A stretch of DNA of 27,358 nt, taken from positions 1-27,358 of the forward strand of contig JBGPCZ010000077.1 in the NCBI GenBank assembly GCA_041482015.1, in the 5' to 3' direction. Every line of letters begins with the position of its first letter. Within the stretch, counting starts at the first letter, position 1. This DNA is from JACQFK01 sp041482015 (GTDB taxonomy: Bacteria; Planctomycetota; MHYJ01; JACPRB01). Both the position numbers and the translations under genes were made by a program. Positions 7,580 to 15,452 of this stretch are shown in pieces. The notes beneath the pieces are model-generated. The model was not told the origin of the DNA, ran no database searches, and saw nothing but the letters and a program-made list of their open reading frames with translations.

Positions 7580-8123
7580 GCGGAACGCCGAGCCTGAGCC
7601 CGGTCAGTTCAGAGATTCTCGAGGCCAGGACCGCGGCGTCCTCCCTGCCCGGGCATCCCAATGAAGTCTCGAGCCCATCCGGCTTCCGCAGGAGAACCTC
7701 TCCACGTTTTGCCCGGACGGATGCGAATCCCTCGATCGACACCTGCCTCTCCTTCACACCGATCGGAGTCCTCACCGTAACGAGAATGGCTCGGGCTGAA
7801 GGATTCACCGTGAATCCCGTCCTCGACCAGATCGTCCGGAGAGAGGTGTAGATCTGCACCAGGCCCACAAGCGCCATCATGACCACGAACATCCCGAGGG
7901 CAAGGAGCAGTTCCGCCCAGCGCACCCCGTAAAGGAGGTGCAGTTTCACCCGGGCGACGGCGATTCCTATCGAAATGGCCACGAACCCAAAGCCCAGGAG
8001 GAGCGTCCCCGCCGACCTCAGGCGCATTCTCGGGGATGGGGTCGTGAGTTCCGTGCGACCATCGGGCAAGGTCCTCTCGGCCAGGAGACCCTTGTGATCT
8101 GCGGATCGACCTTCGTCCGTCAC
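7545..8123 (-). CDS. Two-helix membrane protein, function unknown
   Basis: The 192-residue protein has two hydrophobic segments, about 37-57 (AGTLLLGFGFVAISIGIAV) and about 69-92, then a soluble beta-rich C-terminal part (FTVNPSARAILVTVRTPIG..RQVSIEGFASV). That arrangement resembles membrane-anchored PH-like domains, but I cannot name the family. The GTG start at 8123 has GAAGG directly against it, which is poor spacing, so a later in-frame start is possible. The 3' end overlaps the previous plus-strand gene by 35 bp. The composition is slightly less GC-rich than its neighbours. Confidence 0.55.
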   Translation of the reverse strand: MTDEGRSADHKGLLAERTLPDGRTELTTPSPRMRLRSAGTLLLGFGFVAISIGIAVARVKLHLLYGVRWAELLLALGMFVVMMALVGLVQIYTSLRTIWSRTGFTVNPSARAILVTVRTPIGVKERQVSIEGFASVRAKRGEVLLRKPDGLETSLGCPGREDAAVLASRISELTGLRLGVPLSASKGPAAVP

Positions 8124-8172
8124 CCTTCACCCACGACAACTCTTGAAGGTTCTCGGCGACTCTGCGCCTGGT

Positions 8173-9786
8173 TCACTTCCACTCCCGCTCCAGCTCGCCC
8201 TCGATGAGCGACGGCGGGACGTTCCCGAAGGCGAGGAAGCGCTCGTGGAAGCCGCGGAGCGTGAACCGCGGGCCGAGCTTCTCCCTGAACTTCGCGCGGA
8301 TCCGGTGGATCTCGAGCATCCCGAGGAGATACGACGGGAAGTAGGTCGGCATCTTCGTGTAGTCGGTCACGCTCCCCTCGGCCTGCTCCTTGTTCATGCG
8401 GACCTTCTCGACCAGGAACTTCACGGCGTCGTCGTACGTGATCTTCCCCGTGTGGAGCGAGACGTCGAGGATCACCCGCGCGGCGCGCTGGAGCCGCCAG
8501 TTGAGCTGCATCAGCCGCTCTTTTGGATTCGTGAAGTAGCCGGTCTCGTACGCGAGCTCCTCGCAGTAGAGGCCCCAGCCCTCCGAAAGGATCGACGCGT
8601 CGTTCAGCTTTCGTATCTTCGACCGGATGTCCTTCGCGTAGACGAACTGCAGGTGGTGGCCCGGGTAGGCCTCGTGCCACACGGTGCCGGGGATGTCGTA
8701 GACGTTGTGAGCCGCGAGCTGCCGTTCCTGCGCGTCGGCGTCCCGGGACTTGTCGACCGGCGTCACGTAGAAGTGGCCGGTCCGCGCGGCGTCGAGCGGG
8801 CCGGGCCGCGAGTAGGCCGCGTAGGGGACCGAGCTCCGCGCGAACGCGGGGGTCTCGACCACCTCGAGCTTCTCCCACGCGGGGATCCCGACCAGGTCCT
8901 TGTCGACCAGGAACTGCCGCGCCTTGGCGCACTCCTTCGTGTAGGCCGCGACCAGCTCGTCCGCCTTCGGATGGTCGTGCTTCATCTTCTCGAGCACGTC
9001 GGGCCAGTCCTTCGCGATCGCCTCGAGCATCCGGATCGTCGCGTCGAACTCGCGCCGGCCGATCTTCTCGAGCTCGTCGGCGCCATACCCCAGAAAGTGG
9101 TCGTTCCGAAGGTGGAACTCATAAGACTCCTTCCCGATCGCGAAGGGCCCGTCCGAGCGCGGGAGGAGCGTCTCCTTGAGGAACTTGAGATGCTCCTGGT
9201 AGGCGGTCCTCGCCGTGCCGACGAGCGCCGCGTCGGCATCCTTGAGCTCGTCGAGGAACTCGATCGTCCCCTGCGTGTCCTCGATCGCCGACTCCGTCCA
9301 GGCGCGCGGCGGCCGGCGGAGCATCGCGCGGACCTCGCCGATCATCGCCGGGATGCCGCGCAGCCGGTGGTTGATGTTCGCGAGGCGCTCCGCGCGGGGC
9401 GCGTAGTCCTTGACCAGCATGTCATAGAGGACCGAGACGGCGCCCAGGGGCAGCGACGGCATGTCGGCGCGCGCGTCGCGCCGGCGGTACTCATGCTGCT
9501 GAGAGAGGAGGTCGGAGCGCCAGAGCCGGGCGTCCAGCGAGTCGTCGGGGACGAGCGCGAGATACCGGTCGACGAGCTCGATCCGGGCCTTCCATGACGC
9601 GTCGTCGTACCGGGTCAGGAGGCCGTCATGGTCGTGGATGCCGATGGAGGTGCCCCACTCGGGGTCGAGCTTCGCGCGGTCCGCGAGGTAGACGTCGTAG
9701 AGGCTGGCGAGCTTCGGGGAGACGTCCTGCGGCATCGCGCACCCGCACAGGAGAAGGAGGGCCGGCCACCGGGACATGGGCGCCAT
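8173..9786 (-). CDS. DUF885 family peptidase-like lipoprotein
   Basis: This 537-residue protein belongs to the DUF885 family of secreted, probably zinc-dependent, peptidase-like proteins. Its diagnostic motif is HEAYPGHH (His371, Glu372, His377), followed 25 residues on by SEGWGLYCEEL with a likely third ligand Glu. It opens with a short signal ending LLLLCGC, a plausible lipobox with Cys16, so it is likely membrane-anchored outside the cytoplasm. Length matches the family (about 550-600). The ATG at 9786 is chosen for a weak GGTGG four bases ahead; an in-frame ATG at 9777 would work equally for the signal. Natural substrates are not established. Confidence 0.85.
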   Translation of the reverse strand: MAPMSRWPALLLLCGCAMPQDVSPKLASLYDVYLADRAKLDPEWGTSIGIHDHDGLLTRYDDASWKARIELVDRYLALVPDDSLDARLWRSDLLSQQHEYRRRDARADMPSLPLGAVSVLYDMLVKDYAPRAERLANINHRLRGIPAMIGEVRAMLRRPPRAWTESAIEDTQGTIEFLDELKDADAALVGTARTAYQEHLKFLKETLLPRSDGPFAIGKESYEFHLRNDHFLGYGADELEKIGRREFDATIRMLEAIAKDWPDVLEKMKHDHPKADELVAAYTKECAKARQFLVDKDLVGIPAWEKLEVVETPAFARSSVPYAAYSRPGPLDAARTGHFYVTPVDKSRDADAQERQLAAHNVYDIPGTVWHEAYPGHHLQFVYAKDIRSKIRKLNDASILSEGWGLYCEELAYETGYFTNPKERLMQLNWRLQRAARVILDVSLHTGKITYDDAVKFLVEKVRMNKEQAEGSVTDYTKMPTYFPSYLLGMLEIHRIRAKFREKLGPRFTLRGFHERFLAFGNVPPSLIEGELEREWK

Positions 9787-9806
9787 CGAACCACCCGGGG
9801 CGCGCC

Positions 9807-9835
9807 TTGTCAAAGGTTGGTTCGTGGGATAGAGT
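9807..9835 (+). promoter_or_regulatory. Sigma70-type promoter of the 86-residue protein gene
   Basis: TTGTCA (9807-9812) and TAGAGT (9830-9835) are separated by exactly 17 bases and match 5 of 6 and 4 of 6 consensus positions. The expected start near 9842 leaves a short leader containing AAGGAGGGG (9846-9854). Confidence 0.55.
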
Positions 9836-9858
9836 ACCTCTGTTCAAGGAGGGGCGGA

Positions 9859-10119
9859 ATGGCCAAGACGCTCGAAGTTCCCTACAGCCACGGTGACGTG
9901 ATCGCGATCACCGGCACGGGGACGAAGGTGATCATGTGGATGAAGGACGCCAACGGCGTCGTCCGCGGGCTGCTCCTGGACATCACCGACCCGTCCAACC
10001 CGACCGTGGGCAAGGACGAGATCATCGTGCGCCGGAAGACCGAGGGCCAGGTCCGGAGGAAGAAGCTCCCGCCGGTCGGCAACCCCCTGCCCAGCTCCAT
10101 GGCGCCGCCCACGCGATAA
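9859..10119 (+). CDS. Small conserved-looking protein of unknown function (86 aa)
   Basis: The start ATG is fixed by a strong AAGGAGGGG ribosome-binding site with about six bases of spacing and by a good promoter upstream. The protein is soluble, rich in Val, Lys and Asp, and reads as a small beta-barrel or OB/SH3-like fold: a VIAITGTGTKVIMWM strand pair, then VRGLLLDITD. A basic tail follows (RRKTEGQVRRKKLPP). I do not recognise the family. It ends 6 bp before the convergent oxidoreductase gene and appears to be a monocistronic unit. Confidence 0.7.
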   Translation: MAKTLEVPYSHGDVIAITGTGTKVIMWMKDANGVVRGLLLDITDPSNPTVGKDEIIVRRKTEGQVRRKKLPPVGNPLPSSMAPPTR

Positions 10120-10125
10120 GCCGGG

Positions 10126-11253
10126 CTAAAGGACTTCCGCCAGCGCCACCAGCCGGCTCTTCTCCTTCAGCGACTTCGCCCCCGCGTGGATGATCGCCGT
10201 CACTTCCAGGATCTCCGGGTGGGGGATCGGTTCCTTCTTCGTCTTCACCATCTGGCGGAACGTGTCGGCCATGCGGTACATCTCGTAGTGGTGGCCGTGC
10301 CAGAAGTCGCCCTCGATGGCGGGCGTGAACTCGTAGCGCTTCTTCTGGAAGTGCACGAGGGTCTGGCAGTAGGAGCCGCTGATGTCGGGCCGCCCGTACC
10401 AGATCTCGGCGGGCGCGCGGTCGGCGTACGTGACGAGACCGTGCGCGGCGGCCTCTTTTGAGTAGAGGCTGACCGCCTCGACTCCCGGACCGCAGAGGGT
10501 CATGACCGTCCACGCCGGGTGCTGGCCGTAGATGAACCAGCCTTCGGGCGAGTAGCCGCCGGCCATGCTCGCGAGGACGTATTCGAGCTTCCCGAACTCG
10601 CCGGAGTCTCGCAGGCGGAGCGCGTGCTCCATGCCGAACTCATGGCGAAACAGGCTCGACGACATGATCGGCGCGTTGTGCTTCCGCGCCAGTTCCAGGA
10701 TCTTCCGCGTCCCCTCGACGCTGCCGCCGATCGGCTTGTCGCAGAAACAGGGGAGGCCCTTCTCGAGGGCGGGCGCGACCAGGTCGAAGTGATCGTCGCC
10801 GCGGCCCGACGCGTCGCCCAGCCAGACGGCGTCGACGTTTTCGACGAGCTCCTTCAGGGAGCGGGCCGGCTTCACACCGGGGAACGCCTCCGTGAACGGC
10901 GCGATCGCGGACGGATCGGCATCGTAGTAGTGGGTCAGCTTCGTGTCGGGGAAGGGCCATCCGTTGAATGCATGCTTCGGATTGCGGACGACCTTCCGGA
11001 AGAAGTCGGCGCTGCCGGGATCGAGGTATTTCTTGATCGCGTCGAGGTTGCACTCGGGGTGCAGGTACTGCGCGAAGTGCCACGTGTGCCCGTTGGTCTT
11101 CTGCGGCTTGCCGCCGATGCTCGCGGAGATGACGCCGATGCGCAGGGTCTCCTCCCGCCGGGGCGGAGCGGACTCCGCGGAAGCCGCCAGCGCCGCGCCC
11201 GCCGCGGCAGCGCCGAGGAGGGCCTGGCGACGGGTAAGGCCGTGGTCTTCCAT
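10126..11253 (-). CDS. Tat-exported Gfo/Idh/MocA family oxidoreductase
   Basis: The 375-residue protein has a twin-arginine signal (LTRRQALLGAAAAGAALAA), so it is likely exported with its cofactor. A Rossmann-type domain begins RIGVISASIGG (38-48). CDKP at 171-174 replaces the usual EKP loop whose Lys contacts substrate in Gfo/Idh/MocA enzymes. The C-terminal domain (about 195-375) has the beta-sheet features of the family. Such enzymes oxidise or isomerise sugars with NAD(P). It is the last gene of the minus-strand cluster, 21 bases after the propeller lipoprotein, fitting a role in processing released sugars. The substrate is unknown. Confidence 0.8.
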   Translation of the reverse strand: MEDHGLTRRQALLGAAAAGAALAASAESAPPRREETLRIGVISASIGGKPQKTNGHTWHFAQYLHPECNLDAIKKYLDPGSADFFRKVVRNPKHAFNGWPFPDTKLTHYYDADPSAIAPFTEAFPGVKPARSLKELVENVDAVWLGDASGRGDDHFDLVAPALEKGLPCFCDKPIGGSVEGTRKILELARKHNAPIMSSSLFRHEFGMEHALRLRDSGEFGKLEYVLASMAGGYSPEGWFIYGQHPAWTVMTLCGPGVEAVSLYSKEAAAHGLVTYADRAPAEIWYGRPDISGSYCQTLVHFQKKRYEFTPAIEGDFWHGHHYEMYRMADTFRQMVKTKKEPIPHPEILEVTAIIHAGAKSLKEKSRLVALAEVL

Positions 11254-11274
11254 TCGATCGACCCCGTTAGCGAA

Positions 11275-13341
11275 TTACGGTTTCCACCCGGGAAGAGACA
11301 CCTGCGCCCTGTAGTTCGACTCGTTGTACGTCGGGTTCCGCACCGGGGCGTAGATCTTCTCCCCTTTGAACGGCGCGTCCTGCGTGTAGATCCAGACCCG
11401 CTGCTGGTCCCAGAGGATCACCTCGTCCCGCGCGTCGCCCGTCACGTTCATCACCGCGGCCGCGAGCGTCGGGTGGCCGTCGTCGGGGAACATCACGACG
11501 CGTCGCAGATGGCCGTCCACCATGCCGCCCTCTTTGGGATCGCCGGAGAGCAGCAGGAACTCCTGGCCGTCGCCGCGCCAGTTGACCGGCAGGATCAGGC
11601 TCCCGCAGTGGATCGGCTCCTCCTGCTGCAGGATGTTCCCGTCGACATCGTAGAGGGTCACGATCCCCGGGTTCTTCCAGAAGTTGATCGACGCGATCTG
11701 CAGCCCCGGCATCTCCGGCCGCAGCTTCGCCACCGTCATGTTCTGCGGGTGGCCCACCCGGTGGTGCTTGAGGATGTTCCCCTTGAGGTCGAAGAGAACG
11801 AACCCCTCGTCGCTCCCGACCGCGTAGACGCGGATCTCCCCCTTGGGATCCCCGGAGAAGTTTCCGACCGCCAGGCCGTCCGCGTGGTCGAGCAGGTCCG
11901 TGTCGTGGCTCCACACCTGCGTCCCCTCGGGCTTCCACATCGCGTAGCCGATGAAGACCTCGTCCTTGCCGTCGCCGTCGACGTCGAACGGGAACGGGAA
12001 GTGGCCGAGCTGCCCCGCGCCGGTCCAGAGCGGCTTGAAGTCCTTGTCGTAGACCCAGAAGTAGCGGTAGCGGTCCTTCAGCAGGATCTCCGTGCGCTTC
12101 CCTTTCCCCGAGAGGTCGAAGAACGAGATCGAGTCGCCGGCGTTCAGCTCGTGCGGCCGCTCCTTGAGCTCGAACTTCCTCTTCCGGTACTCCTCCGGCA
12201 CCTCGGGCATCCACATCCACCGCTTCACCTTGCCCGTCTTCCCGTCGAGCACCTGGAGCTTGAAGTCCTTCACGAGGTACACCTCGCCGTCGTGGATCTG
12301 GAACGGCGTGTCACTCGTGAGCAACCCGTTCCGGGGATTGGGTTTCCCGACCTGCCAGAGCACCGTGCCATCCAGCTTCACCGCGGTCAGGCAGCTCGCC
12401 TCGACGAAGTTGCCCGTGTCGACTTTCGCCACGATCTGGCAGAACAGCATCTCGGGGACGCCGTCGCCGTCGAGGTCGCCGAAGCGGACGTTCCGGCCGC
12501 ACCCGAAGTCCTTCGTCTCGAACTTCCTCCAGAGGACGGGCTTCGGGTTCGCGGCGCGCGCATCACGCTCCTCCAGGACCCTCCGGGTCATGCGATCCAG
12601 CAGCGCGGCCGGGTCCTTCGAGTGGACCTGGAAGTCCTGGAATCTCGAGGGGACGTTCGCCGTCACGCCCGCCTTCCCCCCGGCGATCTCCGAGTCCTCG
12701 GCGCTCACCACCAGCTTTCCATCGATGAAGCAGCGGATCTTCGCTCCCTCGTTCTCGACGCGCAGGCGGTACCAGGTCTTCGTGTCGTACGCGAAGTCGG
12801 CGGACCCGAGTTCGCGCCAGTCGGAGACCCGGTAGGTCTTCTCGAGCGGCTGCCGCACCGCCAGCCGCGCCTTCTTCCCGCCCTCGAGCACGAAGACGTA
12901 GTGATGGCGGTTCGTGTGATAGCGGAAGACGAGCCCCGCCATGTCGTCCTTCGAGAGGGGCTTCACCGAGACCTCGACCGCGACATCGGTCCACTCGGGC
13001 GCGCCGGTGACGAACTGCATGGCGTAGTGCTTCACGTTCATGCGAATGTTGTCCGGGCCCAGATGCATCTCGAGGTACGGCTTCCCGTCCTCCTCCTCGC
13101 CCTTCGCCCACGCGTCCATGTAGACGAGCGGGTTCTCCCACGGCTCGAGATCCACTCCGCGGCTCGAGAGCCAGTGGTACTCCTGGATCGCCGGGTTCTG
13201 CTGGCCCACGGGATACGACAGGAGCCCCGTCGGATAGCGCGAGAAGTCGTCCCGGAAGAGCACGCCGTCCCGGGTCATCAGGCTCGGGGCCGCCCCGGCG
13301 CATCCCGCCAGCAGGGCGACCGACAGCATCATCTTTTTCAT
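11275..13341 (-). CDS. FG-GAP beta-propeller lipoprotein, rhamnogalacturonan lyase PL11-like
   Basis: This 688-residue protein has a lipoprotein signal (VALLAGC, Cys14). Residues about 25-240 form a laminin-G/DUF1080-like beta sandwich (DGVLFRDDFSRYPTG; FIDGKLVVSAEDSE). Residues about 265-688 contain repeated blades with calcium-binding loops, clearest at DLDGDG (289-294) and DVDGDG (453-458), with shorter ones at 407-415 and 566-569. The arrangement and the ending NESNYRAQVSLPGW recall PL11 rhamnogalacturonan lyase propellers, but catalysis cannot be shown from motifs alone; it could be a non-catalytic binding protein. Its ATG overlaps the stop of the upstream esterase (ATGA), indicating coupled translation. 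A longer in-frame upstream extension was rejected because it lies in the esterase gene. Confidence 0.7.
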   Translation of the reverse strand: MKKMMLSVALLAGCAGAAPSLMTRDGVLFRDDFSRYPTGLLSYPVGQQNPAIQEYHWLSSRGVDLEPWENPLVYMDAWAKGEEEDGKPYLEMHLGPDNIRMNVKHYAMQFVTGAPEWTDVAVEVSVKPLSKDDMAGLVFRYHTNRHHYVFVLEGGKKARLAVRQPLEKTYRVSDWRELGSADFAYDTKTWYRLRVENEGAKIRCFIDGKLVVSAEDSEIAGGKAGVTANVPSRFQDFQVHSKDPAALLDRMTRRVLEERDARAANPKPVLWRKFETKDFGCGRNVRFGDLDGDGVPEMLFCQIVAKVDTGNFVEASCLTAVKLDGTVLWQVGKPNPRNGLLTSDTPFQIHDGEVYLVKDFKLQVLDGKTGKVKRWMWMPEVPEEYRKRKFELKERPHELNAGDSISFFDLSGKGKRTEILLKDRYRYFWVYDKDFKPLWTGAGQLGHFPFPFDVDGDGKDEVFIGYAMWKPEGTQVWSHDTDLLDHADGLAVGNFSGDPKGEIRVYAVGSDEGFVLFDLKGNILKHHRVGHPQNMTVAKLRPEMPGLQIASINFWKNPGIVTLYDVDGNILQQEEPIHCGSLILPVNWRGDGQEFLLLSGDPKEGGMVDGHLRRVVMFPDDGHPTLAAAVMNVTGDARDEVILWDQQRVWIYTQDAPFKGEKIYAPVRNPTYNESNYRAQVSLPGWKP

Positions 13342-15452
13342 TTCACCACCTGGAGAGTCACCCGATTCCCGCCCTTCGTCACCGTCACCTTCGGGACCGT
13401 CACCCGTCCCGACTCTTCCGCCTTCCCCTCGCCCGACTGGACCTCGCTCCCGTCCGCAAGCGAGACGTTCTTCCAGGTGACTTTCGCCCCCGCCGCGGGC
13501 TTGAACTTCTGGCAGCGCCGCGGCGTCACGTCGACCGTGCACTCCAGCTTCGGCGCCTTCGCGTTCAGCCGCAGCACCATCACCCACTTCCCCGCCTCGT
13601 CGGCCACCGCCTCGTCCCAATACAGGTGGAGGTTGCTCTGGCCTTCGGGATCGCCGTCGGCCGGGTCGCCGTTGCCCGGCTTGCCGTCCAGGGAACAGTT
13701 CGAAAAGGCGGGCAGCGTCCGGTCGAGCCGGACGTCGACCCCGAGCTCGCGCTCGTTCGGATTCGGCCCCGGCAGCATCGCGCGCTGGCCGTGGCCGCCC
13801 TGCCCCCAGACGAACACGTGCGGCTGCCTCGCGTCCTGCAGCGCCTGCCAGAAGTCGCGCGCCTGCGGCCAGCCGATCGCCCCGTCGTTCTTCCCGTTCG
13901 AGAAACACAGGAGGGGCGCGTCCAGCGCCGGCCGCTCGCGCACGAACCGCGCGTCGTCGAAGTAGTCGAACGCCGCCGTCTTCCCGTCCTGGTACGGCAG
14001 CTTCCAGTCGACGCTGCCGAAGACGCGCTCGTAGCTCCCTTTGAACTGCGGCGACCGCGCGGGCGTGTGGACGCCGACCCACGAGACCGACCACGCGACC
14101 TGCCCGGCACGGCGAAGCGCGAGGTTGGGCGAGCCCGACCCGCCCATCGAGCTCCCGGCCGTGAAGACGCGCGTCCGGTCGAGCTTCCACTTCGTGCCCG
14201 CCCAGTCGAGGAAGGACATCACGCGCGCCTGCGTCGTGTCGCGGACCACGCCCTCCTTCCACGGCTTCCATGTCCCGTTCGCCTCGTGGTACCCGGTCCA
14301 CCAGTCATAAGGGACCTGGTTCGTCGAGACGAGCACCGCGCCCTGCGCGGCGTCGAACCACCATCCGTAGCCGCCCTCCAGGCTCCCGCCCCAGCAGTGA
14401 AGGTGCAGGCCCACCGGCGACGGCTCGACTTTCTTCGGCGGAATCGCGACGAGATAGTCAAAGGGACGCGAGGGGAGGTTCGACGTGGGCGGCGATTCCC
14501 ACCGCACGAAGTAGTGGAGCGTCGGGCCGTCGACGTACGTGAACGACTTCGGCGTCACGACGCGCTGGAGGACCGGCTCGCCGGGGCCGACCGCCTCGTC
14601 GACCGCCTCTTTCGTCGCGTTCCCCGCGTCGAACGTCGAGAAATCCTCCTCGCCGTTCACCGCGACGCTGACGGCATAGTAGACCTTGCCTCCCTGCTTC
14701 GGGTTGTGCGCGTAGACGCCCGTGCCGGGCGCGACGGGATCCTTTCCGTCCTCGACGACAAAGCGCGGGACGACGGCGTCGTCCTTGGGCGAGACGCCGT
14801 AGAACTCGGGATCCCAGCCCGAGTAGGGCTTCACCTCGTCGACGAGCACGGCCGGCGCGATCGCGCCCCCCGCGAACGGCTGGTCGCTCCGGTAGATCCG
14901 GTAAACCAGCTCCGGCTCCACGTGCAAACCGCGCCACCCGGCGAACGTCAACTGTGCGGGCGGCGGCGTCCCGGTCTCGGTCCACGTGAGGATCGTCTGC
15001 CCCGCGCGGTGGCGCGCGATGAGGCCGGTCACGCGGGGAACCTTGTTCTTCGCCTTCGCCGAGCACGTCACGTCGAGCCGCGTCCCGATCGGCCGGTATC
15101 CGCGGAACTCGGCCATCGCGAAGGTGACCTGCCTTTTCTCGATCGCTGCTTTCACCGCGTCGGTGACATCGAACGACGCGTAGCGCGGCGCGAGAAGCGG
15201 GAGCGGCTCGTCGCGGCCCGCGAGGGTGACCTTGACGCCCTTGTCGCGCGCCGCGAAGGCCTCGTTCTCGTCGCGGCCCGGCCGGAAGACCGCGCGGTAG
15301 ATCGTGACGCCCTTCGGCAGCGCGGTCAGGTCCACCTCGACTTTTTCACGGCCCTGGAGCGTGCCGGGATAGGAGCTCGCCTCGCGCTCGCTGAAGCTGA
15401 GCGTCGAGGCGTCCTGGAGGAGAAGCGCCGCGATGATAAGGAATGGCGTCAC
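13338..15452 (-). CDS. Secreted multidomain alpha/beta-hydrolase esterase
   Basis: The 704-residue protein begins with a hydrophobic signal (MTPFLIIAALLLQDA). Residues about 16-135 are a beta domain, about 140-290 resemble fibronectin type III-like strands, and about 325-560 are an alpha/beta hydrolase. The nucleophile elbow is GSSMGG with Ser435, the acid is probably Asp523 in NGKNDGAIG, and the base His554 in GQGGHG. The last 100 residues form another beta module. It is probably an esterase acting on a glycan or secondary-metabolite ester. The GTG start at 15452 overlaps the previous gene's TGA (GTGA) and its own stop overlaps the next ATG, so it lies in the coupled block. Confidence 0.75.
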   Translation of the reverse strand: MTPFLIIAALLLQDASTLSFSEREASSYPGTLQGREKVEVDLTALPKGVTIYRAVFRPGRDENEAFAARDKGVKVTLAGRDEPLPLLAPRYASFDVTDAVKAAIEKRQVTFAMAEFRGYRPIGTRLDVTCSAKAKNKVPRVTGLIARHRAGQTILTWTETGTPPPAQLTFAGWRGLHVEPELVYRIYRSDQPFAGGAIAPAVLVDEVKPYSGWDPEFYGVSPKDDAVVPRFVVEDGKDPVAPGTGVYAHNPKQGGKVYYAVSVAVNGEEDFSTFDAGNATKEAVDEAVGPGEPVLQRVVTPKSFTYVDGPTLHYFVRWESPPTSNLPSRPFDYLVAIPPKKVEPSPVGLHLHCWGGSLEGGYGWWFDAAQGAVLVSTNQVPYDWWTGYHEANGTWKPWKEGVVRDTTQARVMSFLDWAGTKWKLDRTRVFTAGSSMGGSGSPNLALRRAGQVAWSVSWVGVHTPARSPQFKGSYERVFGSVDWKLPYQDGKTAAFDYFDDARFVRERPALDAPLLCFSNGKNDGAIGWPQARDFWQALQDARQPHVFVWGQGGHGQRAMLPGPNPNERELGVDVRLDRTLPAFSNCSLDGKPGNGDPADGDPEGQSNLHLYWDEAVADEAGKWVMVLRLNAKAPKLECTVDVTPRRCQKFKPAAGAKVTWKNVSLADGSEVQSGEGKAEESGRVTVPKVTVTKGGNRVTLQVVK

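Noticed and set aside
5848..7851. A 667-codon plus-strand frame across the thioredoxin gene and the Tat-exported protein
   Set aside because: Crosses two well-supported genes in the wrong frames and has no domain; shadow.
10519..13965. A plus-strand open frame of over 1100 codons opposite the oxidoreductase, propeller and esterase genes
   Set aside because: Low-complexity Arg/Val/Leu/Asp-rich translation spanning three real genes; a GC-driven shadow.
13342..14301. Upstream in-frame extension of the propeller lipoprotein
   Set aside because: It lies within the esterase gene and reads as Arg/Gly-rich noise; the lipoprotein signal and ATGA overlap fix the start at 13341.
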